DNA of 64,000 nucleotides from Cyanophora paradoxa (Eukaryota; Glaucocystophyceae; Cyanophorales; Cyanophoraceae). Where the stretch lies: NCBI GenBank assembly GCA_004431415.1, contig QPMI01000233.1, positions 1 to 64,000 of the forward strand, in the 5' to 3' direction. Of the stretch, positions 47,208 through 59,474 are shown piece after piece. Within the stretch, counting starts at the first letter, position 1; every line of letters starts with the position of its first letter. The notes under the pieces were generated by a model. That model did not search any database and was not told the origin of the DNA. It saw only the letters and a program-made list of their open reading frames with translations. The position numbers and the translations under genes were made by a program.

Positions 47208-49573
47208 GATTCCCTTGGGGGGTACGGGGTTGCGAGGGCCGCCTCTGGCGGCGCCCTAGTGCGCCCCGCGGGGGACAGTGCTTAGCAGCTTCGTCTTCTA
47301 CAGCCTGCTGGCGTTCCGGCAAGCCCGGGATCATCGCGCCCGCTGGCAGCTAGCGCAATCTCGGGAAGGATCGACAGCCGCGCCTGGCGGGTCCGGCGCC
47401 GATCTGGGCTCGTCCTGGATTCCCTCGGGGGGGTACGGGGTTGCGAGGGCCGCCTTGGCGGCGCCCTCGTGCGCCCCGCGGGGGACAGTGCGTAGCAGCT
47501 TCCTCTTCTGCAGCCTGCTGGCGTTCCGGCAAGCCCGGGAACATCGCGCCCGCTGGCAGCTAGCGCAATCTCGGGAAGGATCGATAGCCGCGCCCGGCGG
47601 GTCTGGCGCCGATCTGGGCTCGTCCTGGATCGTGCGCCGTGCGCGTAAGGACGCCCCGGGCGCGGCGGATCCCCCGCGTGCACGCAGGTTGCTCTTCGGT
47701 CGCACCATTCAACAGCGTCCAGCAGAGTAGAAGGCTGCAGAGCCGAAGCGAGTAGGATCGCCTTAGTCGCCAGCTGACGCCAGCCTCACCGCCGCCTGCT
47801 GCGCGGGGGCCCGTCGCGCCATCCGGCGCTCTCCCAGCTCGCGTCACCAACCCCTCCCGGCGCGCGGTTCCTCCTCTCCGCATCGCCTCCGGGTTCTTGT
47901 CCCTTGGCGGCCCGTGCTTCTCTTCCCCCCCGCGGGCACCCGGGGCGCTCGCAGGCGGATCGGAGACGGCAACATCCGGCGCGGCTCGCGGCGGCCTGGG
48001 GCGCGGTCTCGGCGGCGGCGCATCGATCCTCACGTACTGCGGCGGGAGCTCGAGGATGAGGGACTCCGGCGCGCGGTGGCGGCTTGCTCCTGGCAAACCG
48101 CTCCCGCGGCGGCCCCTCGTGGGTCGCCGCGGGCGGAGTTGGGGGCGAAGCACGCCACCCGCAGTCGCCCTCCTTTCTCTTTCTCTCGCCCTAGATATAG
48201 AAGTAGGAGTAGGCGACACGCGCGACGCTACGTTTTCTTTTTCATCGCCGCCTTACTCTGAGGTTGGGTTTCTTCGCAGATCCTTTCCTGCTTCCTGACT
48301 CCCTTTTAGAGGGATGTGCTCTTATGCATCCTGTTGTAGGCTGTTCGCTGGATAGGCAGGCTATCGGAAAACGAGAAACCTTGCTCGCGCAGTCTATTGA
48401 CAGGACTCTCTTAGGGTGGGCTCATGGCCAGCTGTTTTGCTACTTTCTACTTCGTAGCGAGGCAGACTGGTAAACTTCGGTTTAGGTAGATTCGACTTGT
48501 CTACTTTCGGAAGGGCCCGATAGATTGATGTGGTAGTGCCGTCAATATATCGTCATTTTTGCAAAAAAAAAAACAACGATCTGGGCTCGTCCTGGATCAT
48601 CGGATCGTACGCCGTGCGCGTAAGGACGCCCCGGGCGCGGCGGATCCCCCGAGTGCGCGCAGGTTGCTCTTCGGACGCACCATCCAACAGCGCCCGGCAA
48701 AGTAGAAGGCCGCACATGCGGAGCGAGTAGGACCATTCCTTCCGCCAGATGACGCCGGCCTCTCGATGACCGGCGGCCGCCGAGGTTCCGCCGCGCGGGG
48801 GTCCTCCTGTGCGTCTCCTCCGGCGCCGGGACTCTCCTCTCTGCTCCGCTCTCGGGTCCTCGTCCTCCGGCGGCCCGTGTCTCTCTCCTGCGGGCACCCG
48901 GGGGCGCCCGCCGGCGGGTCGGCGACGGTGGAGCCTCGCCGCGGCCGCGCTGCGATCGGGGGCAGGTGTCTGGCGGCGGCGGACTGGTTCTCACGCACTG
49001 GTGGCGGGAGCTCGAGGAGGAGGAACCGCGGCGCGAGGTGGCGGCTCGCCCCTGGCAAACCACTCCAGCGGTGGCCCCGCGCGGGTCGCCGTGGGCGGAG
49101 TTGCAATTGGGGGCGCCGCGCGCCACACGCAGTCGCCCCCCTTTCTCTTTCTCTCGTCCTAGATATAGAAGTAGGAGTAGGCGACGCGCGCGACGCTACG
49201 GTTCTTTCTTTCTCGTCGCCTATCTCTGAGGTTGGGTTCCTTCGCATATCCTTTCCTGCTTCCTTGACATGCCTCGTAGGGATATGCCTCTTGCATCCTG
49301 GAATATAGGCTAGTATGTACTGATGTGTACGTGGGCAGGCTATGGCTATCCCCAAAAACCTTGCTCCCCGCAGTACATAGGTCTGTTTTTCAGGACCTTC
49401 TATGAGGATGGGCCCATGGGCAGCTGTCTTGCTATTCTCTACTTGTTAGTGAGGCAGACTGGTAAACTTCGGTTTTAAACCTCGGTTTTGGGTAGATTCG
49501 ACTTCTCTACTTTCGGAAGGGTCCGGTAGATTGATGTGGTAGTGCCGTCAATATACCATAATTTTTGCAAAAA
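47208..49573 (+). mobile_element. Composite A-tailed retroposon with 5' monomers and 17-bp target-site duplication
   Basis: The block is flanked by identical AATGAGGACACAAGTCA at 47191-47207 and 49574-49590, a target-site duplication. It holds two related copies. Copy A (about 47208-48573) has two tandem 210-bp monomers (47208-47417 and 47418-47627), a GC-rich body and a tail TTTTTGC followed by eleven A. Copy B (about 48574-49573) lacks the monomers, starts at their last 20-35 bp, has a homologous body and ends TTTTTGC plus seven A. Target-site duplication plus A-tail indicates target-primed reverse transcription. No reverse transcriptase or other clear protein is encoded; minus-strand open frames in the two bodies diverge heavily. 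I infer a non-autonomous element mobilised by a LINE. Confidence 0.8.
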
Positions 49574-50143
49574 AATGAGGACACAAGTCACAGTATCAGG
49601 ATTCGGGAATCACGAGGATACGGAGTTTAACGAAGTGGAATTAGCATGCGCAGGAACCGAACCCGGGAGCCCGCGAGGGTACAGAATTTACAGTTATACC
49701 AGTAGTCGCCGGTCCAGTACACTCTGACATATATGCGAATACATGCCGGTATATATACGCATATATGCCGGGGCGCCGAATTAAGGAATTCGAACGGCGC
49801 CCGGCCGGGCCGGGGGCCGGGGGCCGCGGGCCGGGGCCCGCCAGCGCCGCCGGGCCGCCGCCCGCGGAGACTGAGACCGCCGTGAGCCTGGCGTGAGGGC
49901 CCGTGACCGGAAACCGTACGGACTGCATCTGCAGGCTAGTACTGTCAGTGACTGACGACAGCCCTACTGCATGGGCTGCAGACTCAGGCAGACTCCGAGG
50001 CCCTGAGGCTCCAGGGCCAGAGTCCAGGCTCCAGCCTCGGGCGGCGTCGGGCCTCAGGGCCTGCAGGCTGGAGCCGCTGAGCCTGCAGGCTGCAGCCTGC
50101 TGCCAGGCTGCAGGCCCGATGGTACCGGTGCACTGCCGCTGCA

Positions 50144-50376
50144 GGTACCGTGTAACACTTATTTACTGCGCCACAAAATACTGCGTTCCAAATTTTCTGC
50201 GCCAGTAGGCGCTTTACTGCGCTACCAAATTACTGCGTTCCATCGGCCTCGAAAATCTATTATTTGTTAGCAAAGGGGGTAATACTGCGCTACCAAATTA
50301 CTGCGTTCTAAAACTTTTGAGCGCAGTAATATGGAGCGAGTTATGTCAGCGCGGTAACTAAGTATTACACGGTACC
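50144..50376. mobile_element. MITE-like element with 28-bp terminal inverted repeats
   Basis: The left end GGTACCGTGTAACACTTATT and the reverse complement of the right end (GGTACCGTGTAATACTTAGT) match over about 28 nt with three mismatches. The 233-bp interior is filled with TACTGCG and CTACCAAATTACTGCGTTC words. No protein is encoded, and I see no clear target-site duplication. Confidence 0.6.
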
Positions 50377-51369
50377 GGTCCGCACACGTAGAATTTGACT
50401 CAGTGAGTGACACTATCGATATCACTGATCATATCCCACATTCACAGTGTGGCTCCGCCGCGGCGCGCGAATCGGCGGCGCGATCGGCAGCTGTAGGCTG
50501 TAGCGTACTAGCAAGTTAGTAGCAAGTACTAGCAACTAGTACAGGCAACGGCACTGTTACGGCAGGCGCTAAGCGGCTCAGCGGCTACGTTCAGTAGCTC
50601 TAGCTGCAGCACGAAGGCATGAAACTCAAGGAAGCGGCGATGGAGCCTGTACGGCGACACAAGCTTGAGCTTGCACGTGCAGATATGCATGTTTTCCGTA
50701 CGCGTGCATCGGTTGCGGTTGCGACCGTGACTCTGCTGAGTTTCATGCTCGGAGCCAGTGTCGGTACGCATGCGCTCCATTACTATTAGAATTCGCCACA
50801 TGCATTCGTGTGCGATGATATTGATAAGAGTGCTAACCACAATCACAATCGTGCTTCTGCGCGCCCGCGCGGACTTTAAGGGAGCCTGCTGCCTGGCATC
50901 CCCACGCTTCCCGTTGGCCCCGGCTGGAACGACATCGCACAGGGAAATTACACCTTCTGCGCGGGAACCACGACAGGTTCATTCGGGACCGCAACCGAAG
51001 GTGCCCCCGGGCCCGCACGTGCACTGAGCGTTATGTTCTTACGTCTTCAGAAACGTTTCTTTAGTTACGTATACGTATACACGCATGTAGATTCGATGGT
51101 AAACCGATAAAAAGCTTTTAAGTTACTGATGAAATTGTAGGCCTGTATGTAGCTTGGAATGCAGAACGTATGATGCATGTGCATCTCCTAGCACTTCGAA
51201 TTCCTAACCAGTGTCGATGGCATCGGCACCAGGTGTTGGGACAGCGGCGACGTTCGGTGACGTGAACGGTGCGTGCTTGAATATATGCGCTTGACTCGCG
51301 CTCGTGATGAACGCGGTTGTTTATAAAATTACTGACTCGCTGTCTTTCGTGAACCGCTCAACAATATCG

Positions 51370-54300
51370 ATGATCAGCTCTTCACTACAACACTCACGAT
51401 GGCGAGCTCAAATCTTTCGAAATCTGCTCATTGCAACGTTGGCTATGCTCGCGTTTGAATGGCCGCACGCGACAGGAATCCTTTACGTCGGTGGGTACCG
51501 AGGACTCTTCCGCGTGAGCGCGTCATGCCAGGCGACGCTTGTGGCCGGCGTCCTGAAGGTGCAAGAGGGATCATCAAGGTACATCGGCAATACAACCCTC
51601 GCCGTGGGCACAGCGTACCTGGCATCGGAGATATATTTCAAGTGCGAGTCTAATTAATTGTATATATATACATGATTACATAAACTATATATCGTCCCCA
51701 ATCATGGCCATGACGTGAACTCGGAAATCACGATGAGCAGCAATTTGAACAGCCTGGTGTCGAACGGTACGGGCTTATTCTGGGCGGATGAAGACCCGAC
51801 CAATAACGCAAACACTATCGGATTCATTGACTTGGCCGCCACTCCCGTGACCGTTACCAAGCTGTGGACGAACGCCGGCTGCTCTTGCGTTGGACTCAAC
51901 CCTCAAGCCATCGCGTACTACGGGGGCAAGCTTTTCATTGCGGCCAAGCGCAGAACTGCAGGTTTGTGCCCCCTCCCTCCTCGCCCCCCCCCCTCCCCTC
52001 CCCCCCCCATTTATCTCGTGATTATTTACCAGTGCCTGGCGAACAGGCTGTAGCAGTTGCTCGAGTACTAGACGCGAACTCCACCAGCAGCTCGATTTCG
52101 ATGCAGGCAACAGCGGGGCCGTCCTTCTTTCTATGCCGTCCACAGGTATGCCGGGTCGGTGTTTATATATAACTATTCGCTTTCTGCTTTCTTCCTCTGC
52201 TTTCGACCCAACTGCAATGCACAAGAGGAAACAAGTCTAATGCGATCGTTGGTAACGTTGCAGGGGGAGCTCCTACATTGATCGCTCAACTTTCCGACGC
52301 ATCGAACGGCATCGTTGATTTTTATCCCGGCAAAGGCTTGGTGATAGAGCCGGCGGCGGACGCGAGCGGTTCAATCGCTGTGTTTGTAGGGGTCGGCGAC
52401 GGAACGTCGACACGCACCGGGCTCAAGCTTCGACCGCGCATCGTGAAGGTTCTCGATCGAATCCTCGTCGAAAACAGTCTTATAATTACGTTCGGCGACA
52501 AATATACACCAGGTCACACTGGACTCGTCGGGGTCTGTTTCAGGGGCTTCTAATTTCACGATCATCGGAGGATCTTCTGGATTTCTGTTTCGGGGTATGA
52601 CTCTCGTACAGACGACGTGCGCATTCGACATAAGAACGGTTTTATGAAGAACAATATATTAATTAATGCTTTGACTTGCATGAATTAGGCATGGAATTTG
52701 GCGGCTTGTCGCCCAATTGGATGGTTCCAAGGGTGAAACATTTATCGCCTCTTTCGATTCCAATGGGATCGAGATGGTAGACGAACGAATCAATGCTATT
52801 ATTGGGTAAGTCTTTGATTCGAATATCGGAAACGCGTACGTATATACGCTCTGGAATACAAATCCAGAGCGATTTAATATTAATGTTCTACATCCTGTCG
52901 CAGACCCGAAATGATAGATATGTATGGAACCATGACAAATGTTCTGAGAGCTCCGCGAGGCATCACCAACGTCGGCACCCGCGATTACCCCGTCTTCTAT
53001 TCTGGCTGGTTCGAGAGCTATGTTTTCGCTCACCGCTTGAACATTACCGTCACCATCCCGACGCCATCACCGTCGCCCACGCCCTCGCCGGTTCGCCGTT
53101 GACCATTCGCAGGCCTAGACCCTGTCGACCTGGGCCTTGCAATTGATCGCGTGCGCGCGCAGTCCCCGTCCGCCTCCCCTTCCCCTTCCTCCTCTCCCTC
53201 GCCATCCCCGACTGCGGCCGCTGCCCCGCTTCCCACGCCGAGTCCCCCTTCGAGTTCGAATCCGATGACACCCACTCCCTCCCCCTCGACCTCGATCCCA
53301 CCGCTTGTGCGCGCTTTTTTTTTATCAATATTCGCTGGCGTTGCAATCACTTTGCACTGGCATCGCATGCCCTGCGGGCATTCAATTTAAAGACTTCCGC
53401 TTGCGCGCACTACAGGCTTTCATCCAGCAGGAAGCAGACTCGCGGGGAAAAGTCGGGAATCTGCTGGTGCGATCGCTCAGGAACTTTTGGACCCGGACTT
53501 CATTGCAATGCATAGGCGACACGAGTCTCACTATCTAGCTTCCTACGCAGATCACGCCGAAAAATTTCACGGATACGACGGACAGAAGAGGCGCCCGAAT
53601 TTTCAAGATGGAGCTTCCCACCGCTGTCGCCACAACCCAGGTCGCGTGGCACCCGCCAGCGACATGTACTTTGTGCATTCTATGCCGGATCTTCTCTGAA
53701 AGACCTGCAGCCGGGCTCTTCGGAGTTCGTTGAAATCGTCATGGTCCGTATTCGGTGGTCGACTGAGCTCGTGCTCGATTCTTTACGGAGTCGCGCGCTC
53801 ACGACCGATGCAGACGGGAGTCCTCAGCGTGGGACAGAAGGTAAAAGTCATCGTCGAAAATAGCGCTGGCGAGCAGCGGGTTGCTTCGAACGAGGAGGTC
53901 GTCCAGAAGACAATCAACGGCGCCGTGGAGACTGTGCTCCGCTTCCGTGCGCCGTGGCCAGCGCTCGCTCGCACGCTCATATCGGTTTTAATTTAGAGAT
54001 TCTAATAGATGTGCCCGTCAATTTCCTCACGATCACCTCCACATGCGACTGACGCCTCGAATTCGTAACTCGTATACGCAGGGACGCCCTCCTTGAATCG
54101 TCGCCGCGCCCTCCGTGCCTTCGAAGTCGGTCAAAAGGCACGCTCTTATGAAGTCGCCCGTTACCCGAATGAAATCAAAAGCTCGCTTTAATTTGCGCAG
54201 TATGACCTCCGCGTCGAGCCGGCCCTTGGCGCGGACCTATTCGTTCCGATCCTTCTCGGCGGGGTTCGTTGATGCGACTGCCGACATTTACACATACTGA

Positions 54301-54662
54301 TAATGAGCCCTACATATATTTCTATCGTAAACTGAAACAGCGCGTCTCTCATAACGTCCTCGCGATATCGATCGCGATCGTGACGCTGCGCATGCCGCAC
54401 GCGCAGGCGTTCCAGTGGACCCCTGCAGCTGCTGGCGTGGCTGCGGTACTGGTTCCCTTCTGGCCGAGCGCTGCTTCCCGCTCATCCGCGGTGCTTAAAT
54501 TTGAACGCTGTCAACTTCAAGCGCACGCCTAGTCCTACCGTTCGAATTTTGATCATGACATATGCATGACGTACGCAGGGTGCTCTAGGCCTGCTCGTGA
54601 TTCTCTTCACAGCTGCTTTTATCGCGTTTGCGGCGCCGGCGGCCTTGAGATCTGGATACTGA
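51370..54662 (+). CDS. Single-pass surface protein with propeller-like ectodomain and Pro/Ser linker
   Basis: The ATG at 51370 precedes a hydrophobic segment (NLLIATLAMLAFEW) taken as signal peptide; an in-frame ATG at 51304 is an alternative. Exons include 51370-51641, 51741-51961 and one from 52033, then others to TGA at 54660-54662. The ectodomain has blade-like repeats (GILYVGGYRGLFRVS, GTAYLASEIYF, AIAYYGGKLFIAA). A Pro/Ser-rich linker follows (about 53050-53305), then a beta-rich segment (TGVLSVGQKVKVIVENSAG). The last exon encodes GALGLLVILFTAAFIAFAA and ends RSGY. The ASEIYF blade and the Pro/Ser linker recall the 17-25 kb gene, so the two are probably distant paralogues, but this one keeps a single membrane span. 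Base composition is more A/T-rich than its neighbours. Ligand and role are unknown. Confidence 0.65.
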
Positions 54663-56287
54663 GAAGAACTCGAAATACCGACTAGCAACTGGTAATAAAC
54701 TCCAAGCAGTATACGTAACAAGTTGCAAGTATTAGTGCTACGTATACGGTAGACGAAGATAGACTTCAGTATAGCCCTCTTTCGCTTTCGCTTTCGATCA
54801 AACAATAAACTTTCCGCGCGGTGGCGGCCGGAGATGTAGTACTCTCTAGCTACGTATACTTAAATGATCATGATTCCGACGGTCTCTGAATAAAACTGCT
54901 GTCAGTTGCATTTCCGGGCCGCCCCGCGGCCCCCTGAGATCTTGCTGTAGCCTTGCTGTAGATGTGCATATTCACGCACGCACTGCCGCACACGTCAATT
55001 AAATATTATATGGCGCGGAAGCCTTCGAAAGGCCGCGGCCCGGCGGCCCTCAAGGACGAGTTCGAAGGGGTCGGCCTCCGCCGCAGCCAGCGCTTCGAAG
55101 TCCTGCGCGGCCAATTAAAGGGGCGCCTGGAGCTCGAGCTCAGGCCAGGGAGGCCTAGGGGCGGGGCACGGCTGGGCGGCCCGGCCCTCCAGGCCTGGGG
55201 CGGCGCGGGGCACGCGTGGCGAACCTCGTCGATCTGCAGGAGCTCGCCTAGACCTGCAGATGCCGCGCCGAGCTTGTGATCATGATCAGCCTCCGAGGCT
55301 CCGCCTCAGCCTCAGCCTATGCCTCAGCGTCCGCCGCCACTGACACCTCAACGCACTCGTACTCCTCCACTGGGCCACGTTGCCATTGACGCGTACGTGT
55401 ACGAACTGTGGCGCCGAGTCGCCGCCGACTCGACTCATGATCAGCTGCAGCGGCACTGACGGAGCGAGCTGACGTCGGAGGCTCCTGGGAGGCACCGATT
55501 CGTCAGACCCGAATTCTCCAAATCATTTTTGAATACCAATCGCGAGTGACGTTGTCGCCGGCGCCGGCGCGGTAAACTCCAACAGCCGACTCTGTCTCGA
55601 CTCTCTGAGCCGAGGCTTCGAATTCGGATTATATTCCCCGTAAGTTCAGCTTTCGGAGCCTTGAAAGTTGAAGCCTTGAACTTCGGATGGCTTGATCATG
55701 AATTCGAAGCCGGTCGGGCTTGATTGCCTTACTTCAGCAGCCGCTGAGCCTACAAGTTGCCTTTCTCCGCGGCGCAGATTTTGCAATTGCGGGAATTTGC
55801 GGCTCGAGCTTTTCTATTGAGTGGGCAACATGATCACGATCAGTGCTTCCTCTCTTGGCACGCCTTGTGTGTGGATAGACACAAAGACTAGCTGGTTCTG
55901 CGCCACAGCGTTAGCCTTGCGCCGCGGGACTAAGACTGTCCTCTGTACATTCTAACTCTGCAAAATCCGATACATGAAATCCGAATGGAATCGAATCTGG
56001 TCACGAACTGCAACACAACTCTGGCACTACGAAATGATTGCACACACTCAGATACTATGATATATCGATACGTGAAGAAAAGAAGAGAGCTCATGGTCCC
56101 GGGAAAGAATGAAAATACAGCGGCTCTACATAGAAATCGAAAGAAGAGAGCGGCGGCAGCACAGGCGATCGGGCCCCAGCGCGCCAGGCCGGCGCTCACG
56201 GGCGGGTCGGCTTCTCCGCCGCCCACGCCACAACGAACCGCAGCGAGCGCCGCGCGGGGGGCGGTGTCCTGAGCGCGGTCCGTCAAT
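54663..56287. other. Convergent intergenic spacer
   Basis: Between two converging genes. It is rich in palindromes (GATCATGATC, GGCCGCGGCC, GAATTCGAA). A frame from ATG 55010 to 55279 (MARKPSKGRGPAALKDEFEG...) has a basic N-terminus but no splice partner or homology I recognise, and is not called as a gene. Confidence 0.5.
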
Positions 56288-58635
56288 CTACGGCGGGACG
56301 TGTCGTACCCCCAGGGATTTAGAAGCGTACCCCTCGGGGACGGAGCGGAGCGAGTCGCTGTCGGTCGGCGCGGCCGAGTGGATCTCCACGCGCACGTTCA
56401 CGAAGCCCTGGAGGGGGGTACGGGTCAATATCGGAAGGGGAGGGGGGTACGGGGTGTGCGCACGGCGGCTTGCAGGGCGGCGGTGAGAGACTCGGGCGAG
56501 TGGAGGTACCTTTGGGCGGGGTTAAGAGTAAGGGAGGGGGAGAGGGAGGGGGACGGAAAGGGGTACCGGATCCGCGAGTCGCCGCGGTCGGTGCAGGTGG
56601 CGCAACGCGTCGTGAGAGACCAGCAGCCTGCACAGGCGCGGGACGGAAACGGGACGGTCAGGGATTCGAACGCGGGACGGGGTACGCCCCCAAGGGGGGC
56701 GGGGCGCCGACCGGCGAGGGCGGTCAGGGGCCCCCGGGCGCAGAGGAGCGAGCACGAGAAGCAGGCGGGGCGGGCGCTGCGGAGGGGTACGGCGTTAGAG
56801 TGGAGAGGGGGGGGGGGCAAAAGCCGGGGTACACGCGAGGGGGGGCGCACAGCGCGGTGAACACCCCGGGACGGTCGCTCGCGAGATTCCGGCCCAGAAG
56901 GATCCCACCGGGCTGCGGGAACGGGTCGGAGGGGGGTTCAGTGTCTCAGGGGGTACAGGGCACCTGAAGAAGCGCGAAGGCGCGGGCGAGGAAGCTGCGT
57001 GGCGGCCAGTCGGTTGCCGTACCCCCCCCCCCGACGGGTCCCGTACCCCCCTCGCACCTCTGAACGTCGTACTCGTCGAGGAGGTGCAGGACGGAGACTG
57101 CCGTCGCTGCGTGTACCCGTCCGAAGAGGTCCTCCAGGCCTGCAGGGGGATGCGGGTAGGAGTTTCAGGGGTATGGTTAAGAAGCGGAGTCGAGAGCCGA
57201 CGTACCCCGGGGGTGGTCAAGGGAGATCGAGCTCGGGACGTTGACGCGCAGGAAGCTGGGTACGCGGTTACGGGGCCGGCGGGCAAGGATTAGGGGTACG
57301 GCCTCACTCCTCAGCGTAGTACGTCACGTAGGAGCGGCCCTTGTCTGCGGGGGTACGCGTCGGCAGGGCGGCGGGGGAACAGCTTGGGAAATGGCCCGCG
57401 CACCGCGGAAAAGCAGGTACCCCTGCAAGGAAGAAGGGGGAAAGGGAAGAAAGCGCGTCAAGAAGGGAGCGCGGTACCGAGCGAAGCGAGCAGGGGTACC
57501 AGATCGATGAGTGCGGCGTGGCGGTCAACACCGAAGAGCTGCGGCAGGAGCAGTGGGCGACCGAGGGGGGGGGGGTGAAGATGGGGGTAGGGGTTCGGAC
57601 CTGCTGCTCAGCGACCCCTCCCATCACCAGCGCGCGGAGGTCGGTTCCGAGCCCGCAGCTGGGTACCAGTGAGGCCGGGCGGGGGAAAGGGAGCGGGCGA
57701 AGGGCGCGTGGGGTACCCGACGTCGACGAGGCGGCGGTCGCGCTCGGCGCCGAGCCGCGAGAGGAGGTCCTTGTAAGCGAAGTGCGCCTGCGCGGATTCG
57801 AACCGGGGCCCGCGGCGAGGCGGGACGACGGAGGGAAGGGCGCACGTCGATGCGGGGGCGAAGGACTGAGGCGGGCGGGGGCGGGGGGCGGGGGCCTCAG
57901 CGGACGATGGAGAGGGCGGGGAGGGGTACGGCGCACAGGTCATGTCGAGGATGAATCGCATTACGAAGTCCTGCGTGGGCGGGCGGCGCGGCGGTGAGCG
58001 GCGCGGGGCGGCGCGGAAGCGAGCGCGGCGGGCGCCGCGTGCAGGCGTACTTGCTCGATAGCTTCCTCCTGCACGGTGTAGGCGAGCGCGCGCAGCTCAT
58101 CGTCGCTGATGCCGCGCGTCGCCGGTCGCACGCGCTGCGGGCGGCGGCGGGGATCGGCGGGTGAGGCGAGGACGATGCGGGCCCCGGCGCCGTGGGGGCG
58201 CGGCGGGGCGGCCGGGCGCGTCATTCGACGCGATTCAAAGCGCGGGCGCACCTCGAGATACGAGCGCAGGAACGAAACGTCGGGCCCGTCGCTGGTCGGA
58301 GGCTTGACGCGCGGCGACGGCTGCGGCGACACGTCCGCGGGCGTGCCAGGCGTGGCGGTCGCCGGCGTCGCCGGCGTGGCGGCCGCTGGCGTCGCCGGCG
58401 TTGCCGCGACGGCTCCGGACGCCGCAGCCGGCGGGGGCGTGGTCTGTTGGGCGGACGGCGAAGGTTGCCTAGGCGTTACGGGCGCAGGGCCCGGCGGTGC
58501 TGCTCCAACGGCGGGCTCCACGTTGCTCTGCTCCTCCTTGGGCGCGGCGGGCGCGGGCGGCGGCTTCGGGGCGGCAGGCGGGCGCTGCGCCGCAGCCGGC
58601 GCCGCTGCCGCCTCGTCGACCGGAGCCTCGGCCAT
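56288..58635 (-). CDS. SAM-dependent methyltransferase with Pro/Ala-rich N-terminal extension
   Basis: The ATG at 58635 starts MAEAPVDEAAAAPAAAQ. About 130 residues of Pro/Ala/Thr-rich sequence lead into SFLRSYLEVRPRFESRRM and ISDDELRALAYTVQEEAIEQ. The methyltransferase core is spread over short exons: RLVDV then CGLGTDLRALVMGGVAEQQ (motif I, glycine-rich SAM loop), LFGVDRHAALIDL, LFGRVHAATAVSVLHLLDEYD, FLARAFALLQ, PGGILLGRNLASDRP and RYLHSPESLTAALQA. The last exon reads GFVNVRVEIHSAAP and ends TAG at 56288. This order matches a methyltransferase family seen in fungi and algae whose substrate is not known to me; small-molecule rather than RNA or protein substrates are likely. It is head-to-head with TBCA, 107 bp between start codons. 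Confidence 0.7.
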
Positions 58636-58742
58636 TTTCGATGCGCTGGGTGTGCTGACGGCGGCCTGGGCTCACTGGTTCGCAGGAAGCAACCTTGGCG
58701 CGAGTTCCCGGGGTACAGGCCGATAGAAGCACAGTTCGAACC
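58636..58742. promoter_or_regulatory. Compact bidirectional promoter region
   Basis: Only 107 bp separate the start codons of the methyltransferase (minus) and TBCA (plus), so both core promoters and 5' UTRs must fit here or extend into coding sequence. No TATA box is visible. Confidence 0.5.
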
Positions 58743-59278
58743 ATGTCGGACCCGAAGAAGACGCTGAAGCTGAAGGTGGGGATTGCGAAGCGCACCTTCA
58801 AGGAGATGCAGGGCTACGAGAAGGAGCGGGAGAAGCAGCAAGCCAAGATCGACCGCATGAAGGCCGACAACCTGGACCCGGCAGACATCAAGAAGCAGGT
58901 GCGGCGCCTTCCGGAGCACCTGCGGCCGCCTGCTGAGCGCTGCCCGCAGGAGGAGGTGCTCTCCGAGACGCTGGCGATGATCCCGGACGTGCGGAAGCGC
59001 CTTGAGGCCGCAATGAAGGAGGTCCAGCAGCTCATGGTGCGTGACGCGCCGCGCGTCGGCTCCCGGCCCCCGCGCGCTCAGACTCCGCCGAGCAGAAGGA
59101 CGCCGAGAGCGACGAGAACCTGATGGCGTCGGAGGAGTACAAGGCGGGCCAGGAGATCATCGTAGGTGAGCGCCTCGCCGTCGCGCGGGCGGCGCGGGCC
59201 ATCGCCCGGAGCAGCGCCGGCCGGACGCTCACGCCCGTCCGCGCAGAGGCGCTGCCGATGCTCAGCTTGAACCGGTAG
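58743..59278 (+). CDS. TBCA: Tubulin-specific chaperone A (cofactor A)
   Basis: Cofactor A captures quasi-native beta-tubulin released from the chaperonin and hands it on in tubulin heterodimer assembly in the cytosol. Four exons, 58743-58898, 58950-59040, 59082-59165 and 59247-59278, join in phase to give 120 residues, slightly longer than the usual 105-115. The sequence begins MSDPKKTLKLKVGIAKRTFK, continues GYEKEREKQQAKIDRMKAD and DIKKQ, then EEVLSETLAMIPDVRKRLEA, and has a charged third helix (ENLMASEEYKAGQ). This is the family's all-helical three-helix bundle. The second donor was placed four bases downstream of the first GT because only that choice keeps the frame. It converges tail-to-tail with TRM5. 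Confidence 0.92.
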
Positions 59279-59474
59279 CGACCGCCCAGCGGACGTGCGC
59301 TTCCCTCCTCCTCGTTTCTTAGAGGCGCGCGCAACTATCGTTCCTGATCCTGCCTTTCCTTCTCGCAGTTCCCATCCCGCCCCGTCCCATTCTCGCACCA
59401 AACCAGTCCCATCTTATCCCGCTCCATTCCATTCCATTCGATTTCAAAGAGCACGCCGCGCTAGCTAGACGAGG
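59279..59474. other. Shared 3' spacer of TBCA and TRM5
   Basis: 196 bp between two stop codons; pyrimidine-rich with TCCCATTCCAT-like words. No gene is seen. Confidence 0.5.

Larger units (their letters stand above)
46123..51369. other. Gene-free, repeat-rich spacer
   Basis: Between two plus-strand genes. It contains a dispersed 60-70 bp repeat (46729-47140), a composite retroposon (47208-49573) and a small inverted-repeat element (50144-50376). The other stretches, including CTGCAG/CAGGCT-rich sequence at 49900-50130 and 50380-51300, show no exon series. Confidence 0.6.

Noticed and set aside
47560-49355. Minus-strand frames of 219 and 252 codons in the retroposon bodies
   Set aside because: The two related copies disagree in frame and residues throughout, with no conserved domain, so there is no sign of selection on a protein.
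55010-55279. ORF starting MARKPSKGRGPAALKDEFEG
   Set aside because: A plausible basic start, but no splice partner, homology or promoter context; kept only as a note in the spacer.
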